Part shown: piece by piece, positions 1-23,753 of the stretch | How the letters are laid out: every line of letters starts with the position of its first letter | Position numbering within the stretch: the first letter of the stretch is position 1 | Notes under the pieces: generated by a model | Databases searched by the model: none | The model's input: only the letters and a program-made list of their open reading frames with translations | What the model was told of the DNA's origin: nothing | Translations under genes and position numbers: made by a program | DNA from: Physella acuta | Taxonomy: Eukaryota > Mollusca > Gastropoda > Physidae | Assembly: GCF_028476545.1 (NCBI RefSeq) | Contig: NW_026732377.1 | Coordinates: forward strand, 124,001 to 188,000 | DNA: 64,000 nt | Direction: 5' to 3'

Positions 1-163
1 ACATTGAAGTCTAAAATTGGTGTTGTATTCGTTCCAAGTAGGAGATAATACAAAGAAAACGTAATTTTAAAAAATCAATAGAGTTTAATTACATGGTTTG
101 ATAACATGTTTGACTCTAAGTCACCTTCAAAGACAGTTAAAAAAACAGATTAAAAACAAAATA

Positions 164-525
164 ACCTACTCAAACACTAGACCATACATTACCACTAACC
201 TACACACAGCACTAACATACAATGCCAACGACTTACACACAACACTAACCCCCACACAAAACTACACACTAAAACACCAACTTACACACAGCAATATCCT
301 AGATTCAACACCAAAATACACACAACAAAACTAACATACACACAACACTAACCCTCAAACAAAACTACACACTAAAACGTCAACTTACACACAGCATTAT
401 CGTACACACAGCACAAAGTTACATACAACAAAACTACTTAGTCCCCTCACAACACTATCCACAACACTAGCCCCCCACACAATACTAAACTACACACAAC
501 ACTACATCGAACCACTAACCCACAT
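164..525 (+). repeat. A/C-rich degenerate tandem repeat
   Basis: Irregular units around ACACACAACACTAACCC and CAAAACTACACACTAAAAC recur across ~360 bp, with almost no G on this strand. The short threonine/asparagine-rich ORF at 98-334 is a by-product of the composition. Confidence 0.6.
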
Positions 526-1690
526 TCCAGGGATTATTAAGTAGCCAGAGTGACATGACGCTATAGTTAGGTGAAACACGTGAGACGAGTGTCCCAGTTT
601 CACACCTTTTTAACCGGAAAACTTGCACCTGGCTAACAAGGAACAACACCAATATGCCAAATTGACTTATGGAAAGTAGCCTTATGGGCGCAACCATTTA
701 AAGAAAAGAAAGGGACAAGTAGTAAACTAATCCTAGAGCCCGCAAGAGATCTAGGCAGTGCGTCACTTTTATTTCGCGTCAAGTACCTTAAGTGTGTGAG
801 TAAACGGCTACTTCATCGACCTAGTTTTAGACATGGACAGCGATGTTCGAGGTGATTTCTTGAGATTAATGTTGTGGGCGGGTTGATGTGGGAGGGGCGA
901 AAGAAATAAAAAGAATGACACATGCAAAGATTAATACAGATCATTAGCTAATTGCCATTGTGATTAGAGTATTATTCAAGCCCTCGCTTGCATGATGACA
1001 GCAGACCACATCTCTGTGTCCTTTCGTCAAGCTTACATTTAATAAAAACCAGTTAAGTGCCCCTCCCTAGCTGAGCTCGGCGCAGTACCAACAGCCCCCC
1101 CCCCCCCCCCCCGCAACTTTTAAATTTTTACCACATTCAAATGTTTTTCTCATATTGACCACAAGCCGATTCCCCTCTCAAAATTCCTACAGTCCGAGGT
1201 GCCTTTCAAAATGACCACATCCAATTGCCGCTCGAAAATTTACCTCATCACCCCCCCCCCCCACCTTAATATATGCATTCAGAGGCACCTTTTAAAATGA
1301 CCACATTAAATGCCCCTCGCAAATTGACCTCATCATGATACGAAGAGGGAAAGTACTGGATGTTATTGCTATTAATGAATTTTTTTTTCCAGAGTTTTGT
1401 CATCTGTGATTTTGTCTAGTTTTTACAGACAAACCAACCTTGAGCATAGACGTTACTGGAATGCCCCATCCATTGTAACAAAAAATGTCTTCAAAAATTA
1501 AAATAATTAAATGTACAAGCAATCCTGTTTAGTGTCTGACCACATTCGTTAGTAGTTTGAAAAATGGAATAAACCAAAGAAATATCAAATAAAATTTTTG
1601 AGTGAGCAGTTCGCTCCTTTCGTAGCTCAATGTTCGTTGAATGAAATATTGTTCCTTGTGAACTGACATAGATATCTGAAAAGCCCATAA
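526..1690. other. Intergenic DNA, nothing definite
   Basis: Contains poly-C runs (1096-1112 and 1250-1262) beside decayed blocks that repeat GCACCTTTTAAAATGACCAC-like text (1130-1330). This is probably an old low-copy repeat. No gene was recognised. Confidence 0.4.
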
Positions 1691-1696
1691 CTATAC

Positions 1697-1952
1697 TTTC
1701 TTCTTTTTCTTCTTCGTTCTTAATCGTAATGAATAACTGGATTTCATCCAACTCAATTACGTATTGCATTTCAACTTTTTTTTTATCTTCACGGCCGTTC
1801 TGACTCCGATTTCAGCTTTTCTTTCTGCCTTTGTTTCTATAGCTTTTGCCCATCCAAGAACAAACTACAAGGTAGCAGTTGTTTAATTTTGGAGGTTTTT
1901 TTTCTCGTAAATGGGTCACTGTCCTCAGGTACTGAACCTCATCTACCCAGGG
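1697..1952 (-). mobile_element. tRNA-derived SINE, diverged copy
   Basis: The 3' tail (CTTCTTCGTTCTTAAT on plus) at 1697-1723 and the body with CAAGAACAAACTACAAGG and GTAGCAGTTGTTT (1845-1885) match the SINE copies at 10938 and 24326. The head is largely lost. Confidence 0.6.
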
Positions 1953-2892
1953 ACCATACTTTCTCAAAACCAGCTAATTTTGCTACGACTTTACAGATTT
2001 TCATAAAAAATGTTGGGCACTTACTTAGGTACATTTGCTAGTTTCAAAAATTAAAACTAATGTGTTTTTTTTTTTGGTCGTACAGGCTTCATTTAGTTTT
2101 CCCCCTAATTACACGACAATCAATACTCAAGTCACAATAAACGTCACATTAAAAGCAACATTGTCAGGACTTCATAACAATCAATTAACTCACTTTTTCA
2201 TTGGCTCGGAGTTACTCATAGCTTAAGTCAGCACTTTTCAAATACCTTGTTATTACTGCCCCTTTTTAAAAAGAATACAAAAAATAGCGATCTTCTCCAA
2301 ACTAATCATCTTATTATGAATTCTAGAATTTTCGAATATTCGAATATAGCGGTTAAGGGTGGGGTTGCACTGCTAGTAGAACTGGGCTATAGAAAGGTAG
2401 GTAAGTTTGTGACAAAACCGCTCGTTTACCGAGGAAATAAATAGAGGCGAAAAGTTAATAAATCAGATACTTTATAGTAATAAGATATGTAATTATTAAA
2501 ATCCTAGGGTGTTTGAGAAAACAGAAAACGATACCTGAGTTTTTGTGTATTCACAAACACGTATACAGTCGAGATTCCCACACTGGGATTTTCCGACCCA
2601 CGAATATGTAAACCGTTGAGACTTTTTTCAGAATCTCGATTTAGGTATTGTGCATGATAATATCCTATGGAGCAGAGTTTCTTCCAGGCACCTCTTCGGG
2701 GGGGGGGGGGGGCGGTGCCCCACCGAAGAAAGTCTACCGACCCCCCGAACGAAATGGAATTTATATAGAAAATATATACTTTTGGCAGTGTACGCCCCTC
2801 CCCCCCCCCCCGGAAATTGTTGTCCGCCCCCCCCCTTCCGAAAATTTCAAGTGCACCCCCGGAAAAAAATGTCTGGAAGAAACACTGCTATG

Positions 2893-3218
2893 GAGGTCAT
2901 CCATAAATGACGTCACGCTTTTTAAATTAATTTTTTTTACCTCAAACTCCACTCCGCCACTCCGTCATACATCCTCACAAAATGCTAGATCCCCCCCCCC
3001 CCCCCCCAATAAAATGAAGTCACACCTGAGCCTCACAATTAAAGTTGAATTTGTGAATTTTTCTTGAAACATTTTTTTTTAATCTTGACTGAGCTTGGTC
3101 AACATAGAGTATTATAATCAATTTCTATTACAATTTATTAGAACAGTTTTCTGAAACGCGAAACAACTGCTAAATGTTCGTTTTCTAAAATTACTTCCTT
3201 ATAATGCAAAAGTGTTAA
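2893..3218. mobile_element. ATGACGTCA-type MITE, partial
   Basis: Starts GGTCATCCATAAATGACGTC and contains the poly-C block and the body shared with 15868-16289 (AGAGTATTATAATCAATTTC). The right end is not clear. Proline- and glycine-rich ORFs here come from poly-C/poly-G. Confidence 0.6.
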
Positions 3219-3282
3219 ACATTGTTTAAATTCCCCACCCTGTCCCTCAACGTATTGCACATTGTTACAAAATTACTATACT

Positions 3283-3455
3283 CTTCTTCTTCTTCTTCGT
3301 TCTTAATATTTAGTGTTGGGAGGGATCGAGCCTTATCCGCCAAAGGGTTTGAACTCGAGACTTTTTTTTTTTTCGAATTTATCAACCATGAGCTTTGCCG
3401 ACTCGACCATGCTTCCATCACAATTAAGGATTACGTGTCAACTGGTTATGCGCCA
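3283..3455 (-). mobile_element. tRNA-derived SINE fragment with extra internal head
   Basis: Reading minus, GGTCGAGTCGGCAAAGCTCA (A-box-like) and GAGTTCAAACCC (B-box-like) precede the tail ending in AAGAACGAAGAAGAAG. It matches the internal head of the copy at 10938-11336. It is cut off about 10 bp before the hAT element. Confidence 0.65.
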
Positions 3456-3470
3456 TACTATACTCTATAT

Positions 3471-4304
3471 CAGGGGTTCCCAACCCTGTGCCCGCGGGCG
3501 CCATGGCGCCCGCTGAACGATTCGTATGTGCCAGCCTCTCACTATTCGACAGAGACAGAATTTTTTTCATAAACATTATTTTAAAATATTATTTATTTTT
3601 ATTCATTTGTTACAGTTTTTTTTTTTTTTTACTGCCTAGGTTTATTAAATATGATAGATACTTATCCCAACTTGTCTAGCGGCGAGCCAGACTGCACTAT
3701 TTACGCTAGCCTGGAACGGCTAGTGCCATTTGCACATCACACCTTGTACAGGCAAAAAGCATTCCCCGCCTGGAACCGCGTTGTTGTCATTGTGATTGCT
3801 GCCCTGTTCGTATCGCGACAGTTAGATAAGAGATATGTTCGTCAGACGAAACACGAATTAGGAGTTTTCTATTTTTAAAAAATTAACAGGCTAATAGCGA
3901 GGTGCGTAATTTATTGTATTCATAAGCGATAATTTTTTTGTTTATTATTTATTAATACAATATGACTATAAGAAAATAAGAAAATAAATTACGGGAAAAT
4001 GACAAGTTATGGAAGGAGTTTGTCGATTTAAAATAGGTGGTGCGCGCCACCCTACCGATATTTTAGAATGTGCTCTAGAGCAGGGGTCGGCAACCTTTTG
4101 AAGCGGAAGAGCCAAAAGTTACAATTTTCAAAATTTCCCTGGTAACATTTTTTTTATTTCAAATATTTTTTTTTTATTAAGATTATTAGTATTTGTTCAA
4201 GGAGCTGGAGAGCCGCATCTAGATATCAAAAGAGCCGCATGCGGCTCGCGAGCCGCTGGTTGCCGACCCCTGCTCTAGAGTAAAAAAAAGATTGGGAACC
4301 CCTG
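3471..4304. mobile_element. hAT non-autonomous element, CAGGGGTTCCCAACC family
   Basis: An 834-bp element with inverted ends CAGGGGTTCCCAACC / TTGGGAACCCCTG and a perfect 8-bp target duplication CTCTATAT (3463-3470 and 4305-4312). Near its left end is a perfect 20-bp palindrome, GCGGGCGCCATGGCGCCCGC (3494-3513). A second hAT MITE is inserted near its right end. Confidence 0.88.
4081..4272. mobile_element. hAT-type MITE, CAGGGGTCGGCAACC family, nested
   Basis: A 192-bp element with a perfect 8-bp duplication CTCTAGAG (4073-4080 and 4273-4280), inserted into the hAT at 3471-4304. It is therefore younger than that element. Confidence 0.92.
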
Positions 4305-4706
4305 CTCTATATGATTTTTTTTTATATATATATGATAGATAGTAAAACCATGAAAAATGGAGGGTTAACAATATTTCTTTAAATATGTCAGAAGTCTACA
4401 AATCAAGTTTACGATAGAGCTAATGGTTTTTATGTAAATTTAAGTCTACAACAATTCTAAAATTTTAAACAGGGTAAGTAGTGGGCACATAATTATATAA
4501 TACTTTATTATTGTTTTCAATAGTAGAAATTAATTGTCATGTTTTTTCTTAATTTTATTTTTCAATATTTTTAAAGACATTTTGTGAATATAAATTAAAG
4601 TTACATCCCTTAGTTATTGTGTTTTCCTTGAAGATGTCATCAAATACAATTTAATTTTCCATATATAGGCATACTATTTTTTTACAACACAGCCATGTGT
4701 CTATAC

Positions 4707-4911
4707 CAGGGGTCGGCAACCTTGTGAAGCGGAAGAGCCAAAAGTTACAATTTTCAAAATTTCCCTGGTTTTAAAGAGCCACTAACATTTTTTTTTCAAA
4801 TATTTTATTTTTTTATTAAGATTATTAGTATTTGTTCAAGGAGCTGGAGAGCCGCATCTTGATATCAAAAGAGCCACATGCGGCTCGCGAGCCTCAGGTT
4901 GCCGACCCCTG
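4707..4911. mobile_element. hAT-type MITE, CAGGGGTCGGCAACC family
   Basis: A 205-bp element with a perfect 8-bp target duplication GTCTATAC on both sides. The body with GAGCTGGAGAGCCGCATCTT and the palindromic GCGGCTCGCGAGCC region is shared with the copies at 4081, 21421 and 54990. Confidence 0.92.
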
Positions 4912-5429
4912 GTCTATACTGGTTAAACTATAATGTAATACGCTGCTGTATTGATAAATTCAATACTACAATTACACACATAAAGGCCTATATTTAGTCT
5001 ACTTTTATAGACCTATTGGGTAGTATTTATATTTTTTTAAGTTTTCGTGCTTCTCGAAATACTAATGTTTACCAGTATGGAAACAGCTGGAGAAAGAAAT
5101 ATTTGCAACTGAATCAGTAGCCTACATCTTTCATAAAGGGGGTAGTGCTTATTTCAGTCAACGGTAGAAGAAATAAGCAACTCGTGTAGGGGGTCACCCT
5201 TTCACGATCTACACAAAAAAAATTGAATTGTAGGCACCTCCCCCCTCCCGCCTTCGCAACGCCTCCCGTATGCCACAAGTGTCCATCCCGATGTCCACGT
5301 CGTCAAAAATTTAGCTGACCTCCTAAAACGTACTCACGATTCACAATTTTAACAGCATGCATTAATACATTGTTTTATCTGGCATACTGATTTAACGTTT
5401 TTTGGTAATCTATTTATATCTACAATTCT

Positions 5430-5545
5430 CTACGTGGACACCACTACTTATTGTCGAATTAACTAATTATGAATTAATGAAAAGTAGAAAAAAAGTAGAA
5501 AATAAAACAAAATAGCGGCGTATGCTACGCCGCTGGTCGGCTCGT
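5430..5545 (+). mobile_element. Helitron-like element, 3' end
   Basis: The 8-bp-stem hairpin GCGGCGTATGCTACGCCGC followed by TGGTCGGCTCG matches the 3' end of the fuller copy at 38129-38530. The CTCG end is not the canonical CTRR, so Helitron identity is tentative. Confidence 0.45.
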
Positions 5546-5828
5546 GTTTATTATTTAACTGAAATATAACAATACAGGGAGAAAATCTATAATGTATTCT
5601 TAAAAATAAGTAGTAGTGTTTTAAACGTCAAAGTATAAGTAGCCTATATTGAATTTTTTTTTAAATATCAGTTTTGTTTAGATTTTTATCTAAAATATTT
5701 GGTGAGCTGGTTCAACATTTAAAATACTGATCAATTTTTATTAATGTCGTCAAATCCATGACCTCTTCTGTTTACTTTATCGCTCGCTTACTAAAGAGTT
5801 ATAATCTATTATTCTATTAAGGGGTCGT

Positions 5829-6465
<637 letters not shown>

Positions 6466-6630
6466 GTCAGTATATCAAATGTTGAACGAGATCAGTAATA
6501 TATTCGAAACAAATCTTTAACGTGGGTTGGTCAGCTTAGGATTTTTAAAAAGCCATTTCTTTCTAAAATAAGAGCAGAGCTCGGTAAACGCTGGGTAATA
6601 TAATCCATTATTAAATGCAATTTAAAAAAA

Positions 6631-6767
6631 ATACTCTCATAGCCTAGCATATAGTCTGGATACTGTCATAGCCTAGCACGTAGACTGGATACCCTCATAG
6701 CCTAACATATAGACTGGATACTGTCATAGCCTAGCATATAGACTGGATACTGTCATAGCCTAGCATA
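6631..6767 (+). repeat. 29-bp tandem repeat, about 4.7 units
   Basis: The unit begins ATACTGTCATAGCCTAGCAT and continues ATAGACTGG; copies differ by one to three bases. It is non-coding. Confidence 0.9.
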
Positions 6768-7121
6768 AAAATGTCATAAAATTATCCCCTGACAGTGACA
6801 CCTATATGACCGCTGTAGGGTACCAAGATATACAACTCGAGTTTTGTGTCATTCGTCAAGTTGGTGTGCTAGTTTTTACATGATGACTGGGTGCCCCTGG
6901 TATTTGATGTACCGACTGCTTTCTTACCTGTTTGTAAATTCACGTGTTTGTTTGGTGTCACAGGTATACTCTCGTCAGACCGGTAATTCATTTTTACAGA
7001 ATGTGTGATTTGAATTGTAATTGAAATATTCGGCATAACCAGTTAAAGCGAGATAGTGAATAGTCAAATCAGGGTTAGCTTATACATTATAGTAAGAATG
7101 TTAACATGATCTAGTCAAGGT

Positions 7122-7283
7122 GGGTCATCCATAAAGACGTTATGCTTTTATAACTACTTACCTCCCCCCCCCCCAAGTCAGACCCTATCCCCGCACCCAT
7201 AAAATGACGTCACAATTCAGCTATAAAATTCCGACCCCCAACCCTTCACCCTTGGAGTGTTATGTTGCTTATGGACGACCCCC
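7122..7283. mobile_element. ATGACGTCA-type MITE, short complete copy
   Basis: Starts GGGTCATCCATAAAGACGTT and ends GCTTATGGACGACCCC. Inside are the poly-C block and AAAATGACGTCACAATTCAG. It is about 160 bp, with both ends present. Confidence 0.7.
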
Positions 7284-7599
7284 TAATCCAATTATCCAAC
7301 ATAGCTAATCCCACCAAAACTACGTATTTTAAGTACCAAAGGTTACCAAAATGTTAACATTTAAACAAAAACTTAGTGTATGTAAGCACTAGATCGATAA
7401 CCACTCTTAAATGATAAGCTTTATCAATTTTAACATTTTACTGCATTAAATAACTACAACTCAACACAATTTAATTTATTGACTGAAATTGTTTAGGTTT
7501 AGTACAGAATTTATCTTACATTCATTTAAAGAGATAATTTATGTTTTTGTTAGTTGAATTAATTAATTTAAAAAAAAACAAGAGAGAAAAAAAGACAAC

Positions 7600-7910
7600 A
7601 TACTTCTGTTGACATAATTATAACACCTACCTTAAAATAACTCAAGACTGTGCATTGTGACGCCTTCTGTTTCAATGGTTGCGAGTTGACGAGAGTCGCG
7701 TCCCCTGGTAAAAAAAATCTCGTCTGCTCTCTTGACAAGGGAGACAACAGGATTGTATCGCACGGTGACGTGCAGCTATGTTGTACTTGTAACCTAACAC
7801 CGGCCAACACTGCAAGGCGACGAGGAGGGAAGGGTGACCAGAGTAATTTTGTTTACGCTGCCCCACTTAAAGAATATTGTATTTTGCAGGGAGATCGCTG
7901 TTAAGTGTTA
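7600..7910. other. CpG-richer island, possible promoter or unrecognised exon
   Basis: Locally raised GC and CpG in AT-rich DNA, with overlapping short ORFs on both strands and no family resemblance. It could be a promoter or first exon of a gene lying outside the features seen. Nothing else supports a gene. Confidence 0.2.
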
Positions 7911-8012
7911 ACTCTATGATTGCATCACGCAAACTTTTACCATCTAGGTCCGTCGTAGTTGCAATACTGCATTACTTACAAAGCTATAGTTATTTAACAT
8001 AACTAACGTTAA

Positions 8013-8219
8013 CAGTAGCGTAACCAGAATCGTCTAATAGGGGGGGGGGTTCAAATTTTTACCCGGGGACAAACTTTTGATTTGCACTCCCCCCTCAAAC
8101 TTTTGATTTGCACCCCCCCCCTCAAACTTTCGATTTACACCCCCTCATACTTTATATATATACCGAGGGGTCTATGGGGGGGTTATGACCCCCTAACCCC
8201 CCCCCCCCCTACGCCAACG
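8013..8219. mobile_element. CAGTAGCGTA-family MITE with hAT-type 8-bp duplication
   Basis: Bounded by CAGTAGCGTAACC and CTACGCCAACG with a perfect AACGTTAA duplication (8005-8012 and 8220-8227). It contains a ~27-bp internal tandem repeat of CAAACTTTTGATTTGCACCC. The 8-bp site places this MITE family with hAT-like elements. Confidence 0.8.
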
Positions 8220-8399
8220 AACGTTAATCAAGTAATTCGTCTATACAACATTAATAATTCACCTCACCTTGCCACAAAGTCAATGATTTTCTCCTATTTA
8301 ACTATCCCTTGACCTAAAACCTGTTTTAAATCCCTCACTATGCACTCACATGTAGGTTAATCTGATAGAAACAAAGACAGGCTTTTGTTTTTTATCAAT

Positions 8400-10198
8400 T
8401 GTTTTATTGCTAAAAATCCCAATAAGAAAACATAAATTATGTATATCATCATATTTACAATGTTATTTAAATAGACACATTTATTTCTGAAAATAAACAA
8501 TATAACAAACTGATGCAAAATTGCATTTCTGAAAACACCACAGTATCGTAAGAATGACTTTCCAATCATTTAACTTACTTCAGCCAGAGGCATGCTAGAA
8601 ATGAAAATTAGTTTCTGATAATTAGTGCCAGAATATTAAATTATGGCAGTTATATAAACATTTCAACATGCCTGTTACTTGATTTATAAACAGACACATA
8701 CTAGTTACGAGAATATTGTGTAAGGTTTGTTTACTTAAAAACAAAATTAAACAGTTAAAACAACTTTTACTTTATAACAGGGTTTTAAACGTTTCAAGAG
8801 TCAAACTAAAATTTCTATTTTTAAAAATAAAAATTGTAGTACTTGACTGATATATTATTTCTACAATTCATGACAATTGCATTGTCCAGTAGGGCAGGTT
8901 TTATATTTCATCACAGTGTGAAAAGATTGGGTAGCCAACATAATGCCAGTTAAGCTTTGCTTTACCCTACTACTGGTATCTGGCACATGTTGGTATAGCA
9001 CCACTAGGAAGGGACTAATAAAACATTATGTGACATGAAATAAACTATGCCTTAGTACAAATAAACTTTTGTTTTCTTTTTAAAAAAATGTTTTAATTGT
9101 TGCATTCTTAAAAAAAAAGCATAGGTTTCCATACACTCAAATCCCAGTGGTAAAATATTTGCAATAATTGTCAAACATAATTCATCAGCTAAAATGGCAC
9201 AATGGATTTTTAAAAATTCAAAATGAACAAAATTTTTATTTAAGTTTAAATCTTAATTTCAACAAAAAAGAAAATTATTATGGGCCATTGAAAACACACT
9301 TTCCAAAACTTGACGGCTTAAGTAAAACATTAAGTTTTCCTTACATTCAACTGAAGGTAAAAAAAATTCTTAATTAAAAATCATCTGAAAACTACAAAAA
9401 TATACTTTAAAATTTTTGAAAACTAGCCTTCAATTTGAAATTAAACGCTAAATAAGATAAAATAGAATGGTTTTATTTCTTTCTAAAATAGGTCTGATAT
9501 ATTTTTTTTTATTTCAACACATTGAAACTAACAACTTATATGTACTCGGTATAATACAGTTTTTATAAATCTATAAATTTAGTTTAGAGCAACAATCAGA
9601 TCATATACTGTAAACAAAAACCCCTTCTCATGTTGTAGCAAAGATAGTTATAAAACAAAAGCAACAGGTACATACAAAAAGTATCCATTGTGTTGGATCA
9701 CTGGTATTATCCACACAGTAAAGCTGTTGTTGTATGTACACAGACACATAGCATCTCCCATACAATCAAACACACTCAAACAGCATATTATAAATGTCAA
9801 TTTTTTACAAATTAATTCATAGTTGTATCTCAACTGCAGCTTCTGCTTAAGTTTTAATTTAGGACCATTATTTTTTGAAAGTGTTTAGCAACAGTGAAAA
9901 ATAATATGATCAAAACTAAAAAAATTGCTTTTTTTAAAAAAAAAACACCCTATTGTGAATGCTTGAAATTAATTGTTTAAAGTAATTTTTTTAAGATAGG
10001 ATAGAACATAGAAGCCAATTATACATATTTTTTAAATGGAGATTGTATTAAAATGTAACACATTCATTTAAATGTTATATTAACAAATATGATATATTGA
10101 TACTTGAACTCAAAATAAAATTGCTCCATTTTAATAGAGGAGTATTTTTAAAAATTCCCAAAATCTAAGCCTCAGACAGTAAAACATGATGTAGAAAT
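8400..10198 (-). other. Probable YIPF4 3' UTR
   Basis: About 1.8 kb downstream of the YIPF4 stop has no coding potential and no recognised mobile element, unlike the repeat-filled DNA on either side. On the minus strand there are several AATAAA words; the last candidate before repeats resume is at 8403-8408. A long 3' UTR ending near there is inferred, not shown. Confidence 0.35.
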
Positions 10199-21999
<11,801 letters not shown>

Positions 22000-23596
22000 T
22001 TTGAAAATAGATCTTCAGTTAAAGAAAAATAGGAAGAAAATGTCAAGGTCTCAAAGATCTATGATAATAATCATAAATACATAAACTAGTTCTAGATCTA
22101 AACACTAAACAAGAACTTTAAAAAAATGCTTAGGCCTATAAAACTTAATTATAATGTAATTTATAATATATTTAAACCTAAAATTCAATTATAAATAATA
22201 ATAGTTTTTTAAGGGAATGGGGGTAATGCGGTAGGCCGTAGGGGCATGCTTGCCATATTGACATTTAAAAGATTATCTTCTTTGTGCCACATAAAAAATA
22301 ATATTCTAAAATTTTCTATTCATATCCATACCATTTGTATAGTTAGGAGATTTAATGTTGTTTGCATTTTAAATGTTTTATTTATTTTTCAATTTCGAGT
22401 ATTTAAAACGCACTGCCATTTGCAAATCTGCCATCATTTAATTTACAGTAACATCATTGTAATATTCATGGCTTTTTATCATTAACCTATCCGAATAAAC
22501 AGTAATTATCTTTAAAACATCTAGATCTAGATCTATTATGTTTAGGCCACCATGTATTGTATTGATGTTAGTAAAATTCATTGCTAAATCAAATATGCAT
22601 TGCTTTGATAATAAATAGTTATATTTTTTGGCAAATTTCTACATTTTGATATGACTATGCTGTTTGCGGAAGTTGGATCTAAAATTAAACTTCGCATATT
22701 TTAGTGTTTGTCAACAACAACAACACAGAAAGAATGGGCCTAGATTTAGAAATTTAGATATCTATGTCTGTTGTCTAGATCTAGGACTGAACAAAATTGT
22801 TTTACTCATTTAATTTAGAACCATATACATTCTTTTAAATGCATCCATTGAGATTATGCAGCTTCCCGATTTGATCTAGATTTCTAGATCTAGATCTTAG
22901 ATCTGGAATCTTGAATCTAGTTTGAAGTTTGAAGAGTAGTCACGACTCAGTAGTTTCTCTGCCTACGGCCTTCGACGGCTCTTCGGCGTTTTATTTCGGT
23001 TTAAGAATGCACGCAATGTAATGTTGTTGATGCTGACTTAGACTTTATTTAACTGTAATTATAATATTATTATTTTATTAAGAGCCAAATTTTAAAAAAA
23101 AAATTTAAAAAATTGCAAACTAGGTAGTGGTAGGCTACTGGACAAGATTATCCTGGACGAAAATTGACAAATTATATTTTTTTTGGGCACAGGTACTGGT
23201 TGGTTAAATCCTTCTCAATATTATTATAATTAATAATAGTATATAGGTTTTTCTGGATTCAGCGGTAGCATAGTTTTTAAAAATACGCTTTAAGTTCTTT
23301 AGATAAAATTTGGTTGCACTCTGGGGGGGGGGGGGGAGGGTTGGAATTTTGCCATAAAATGTGGAGAGGGGCTTATGCCCAGAAATTAGATTAGTAAAAA
23401 AAAGTAAGGGTTTTGTACAAAAAACATCTAGGCCTAAGTGTTGCAATTACTATAGTTATTAGATCTAGTTAGTGTTAAAAATAGAAAACCTAAAAATAAA
23501 TAGGCCTAGGGCCTATACAAAGTAACTGAATGAAAATGCAAAAGTTGACTGATTAAAAAATATGGTTTTTACATATATTTAAATAGATAAGAAAAA
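22000..23596. other. Divergent intergenic spacer between YIPF4 and the ASB gene
   Basis: About 1.6 kb separates the two start codons. It contains AGATCTAGATCTAG clusters (22515-22535 and 22875-22905), a short GC-richer stretch at 22935-22995 and a poly-G run at 23323-23337. Both promoters should lie here. No TATA box or initiator could be assigned securely. Confidence 0.5.
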
Positions 23597-23753
23597 ATGG
23601 AGGAGGCAATTAAACGTGATGATTACCTGTTTCTAAACAACCACATCAATCAAGGATTGAATCAGGACATCTTAGAGGCTCTCCTTTGTAAATCATGTGA
23701 CTACTGTGCAGAAAATTGTGTTGCCATTTTACTTAATTTTGGTGTGGACAAGG
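23597..23753 (+). CDS. ASB gene coding exon 1
   Basis: Starts at ATG 23597 (AAAAAATGG context) and encodes residues 1-52 (MEEAIKRDDYLFLNN...). The donor is ACAAGG|GTAAAA, phase 1. A weak first ankyrin-like segment ends AILLNFGVDKG. The start is inferred from the open frame and the phase match to exon 2. Confidence 0.75.

Noticed and set aside
2648-3067. Pro/Gly-rich ORFs on both strands
   Set aside because: They run through poly-C and poly-G tracts and a MITE and have no domain.
7650-7904. 84-codon cysteine-containing ORF as a secreted peptide gene
   Set aside because: No signal peptide or recognisable cysteine pattern; an overlapping ORF on the other strand is of similar size.
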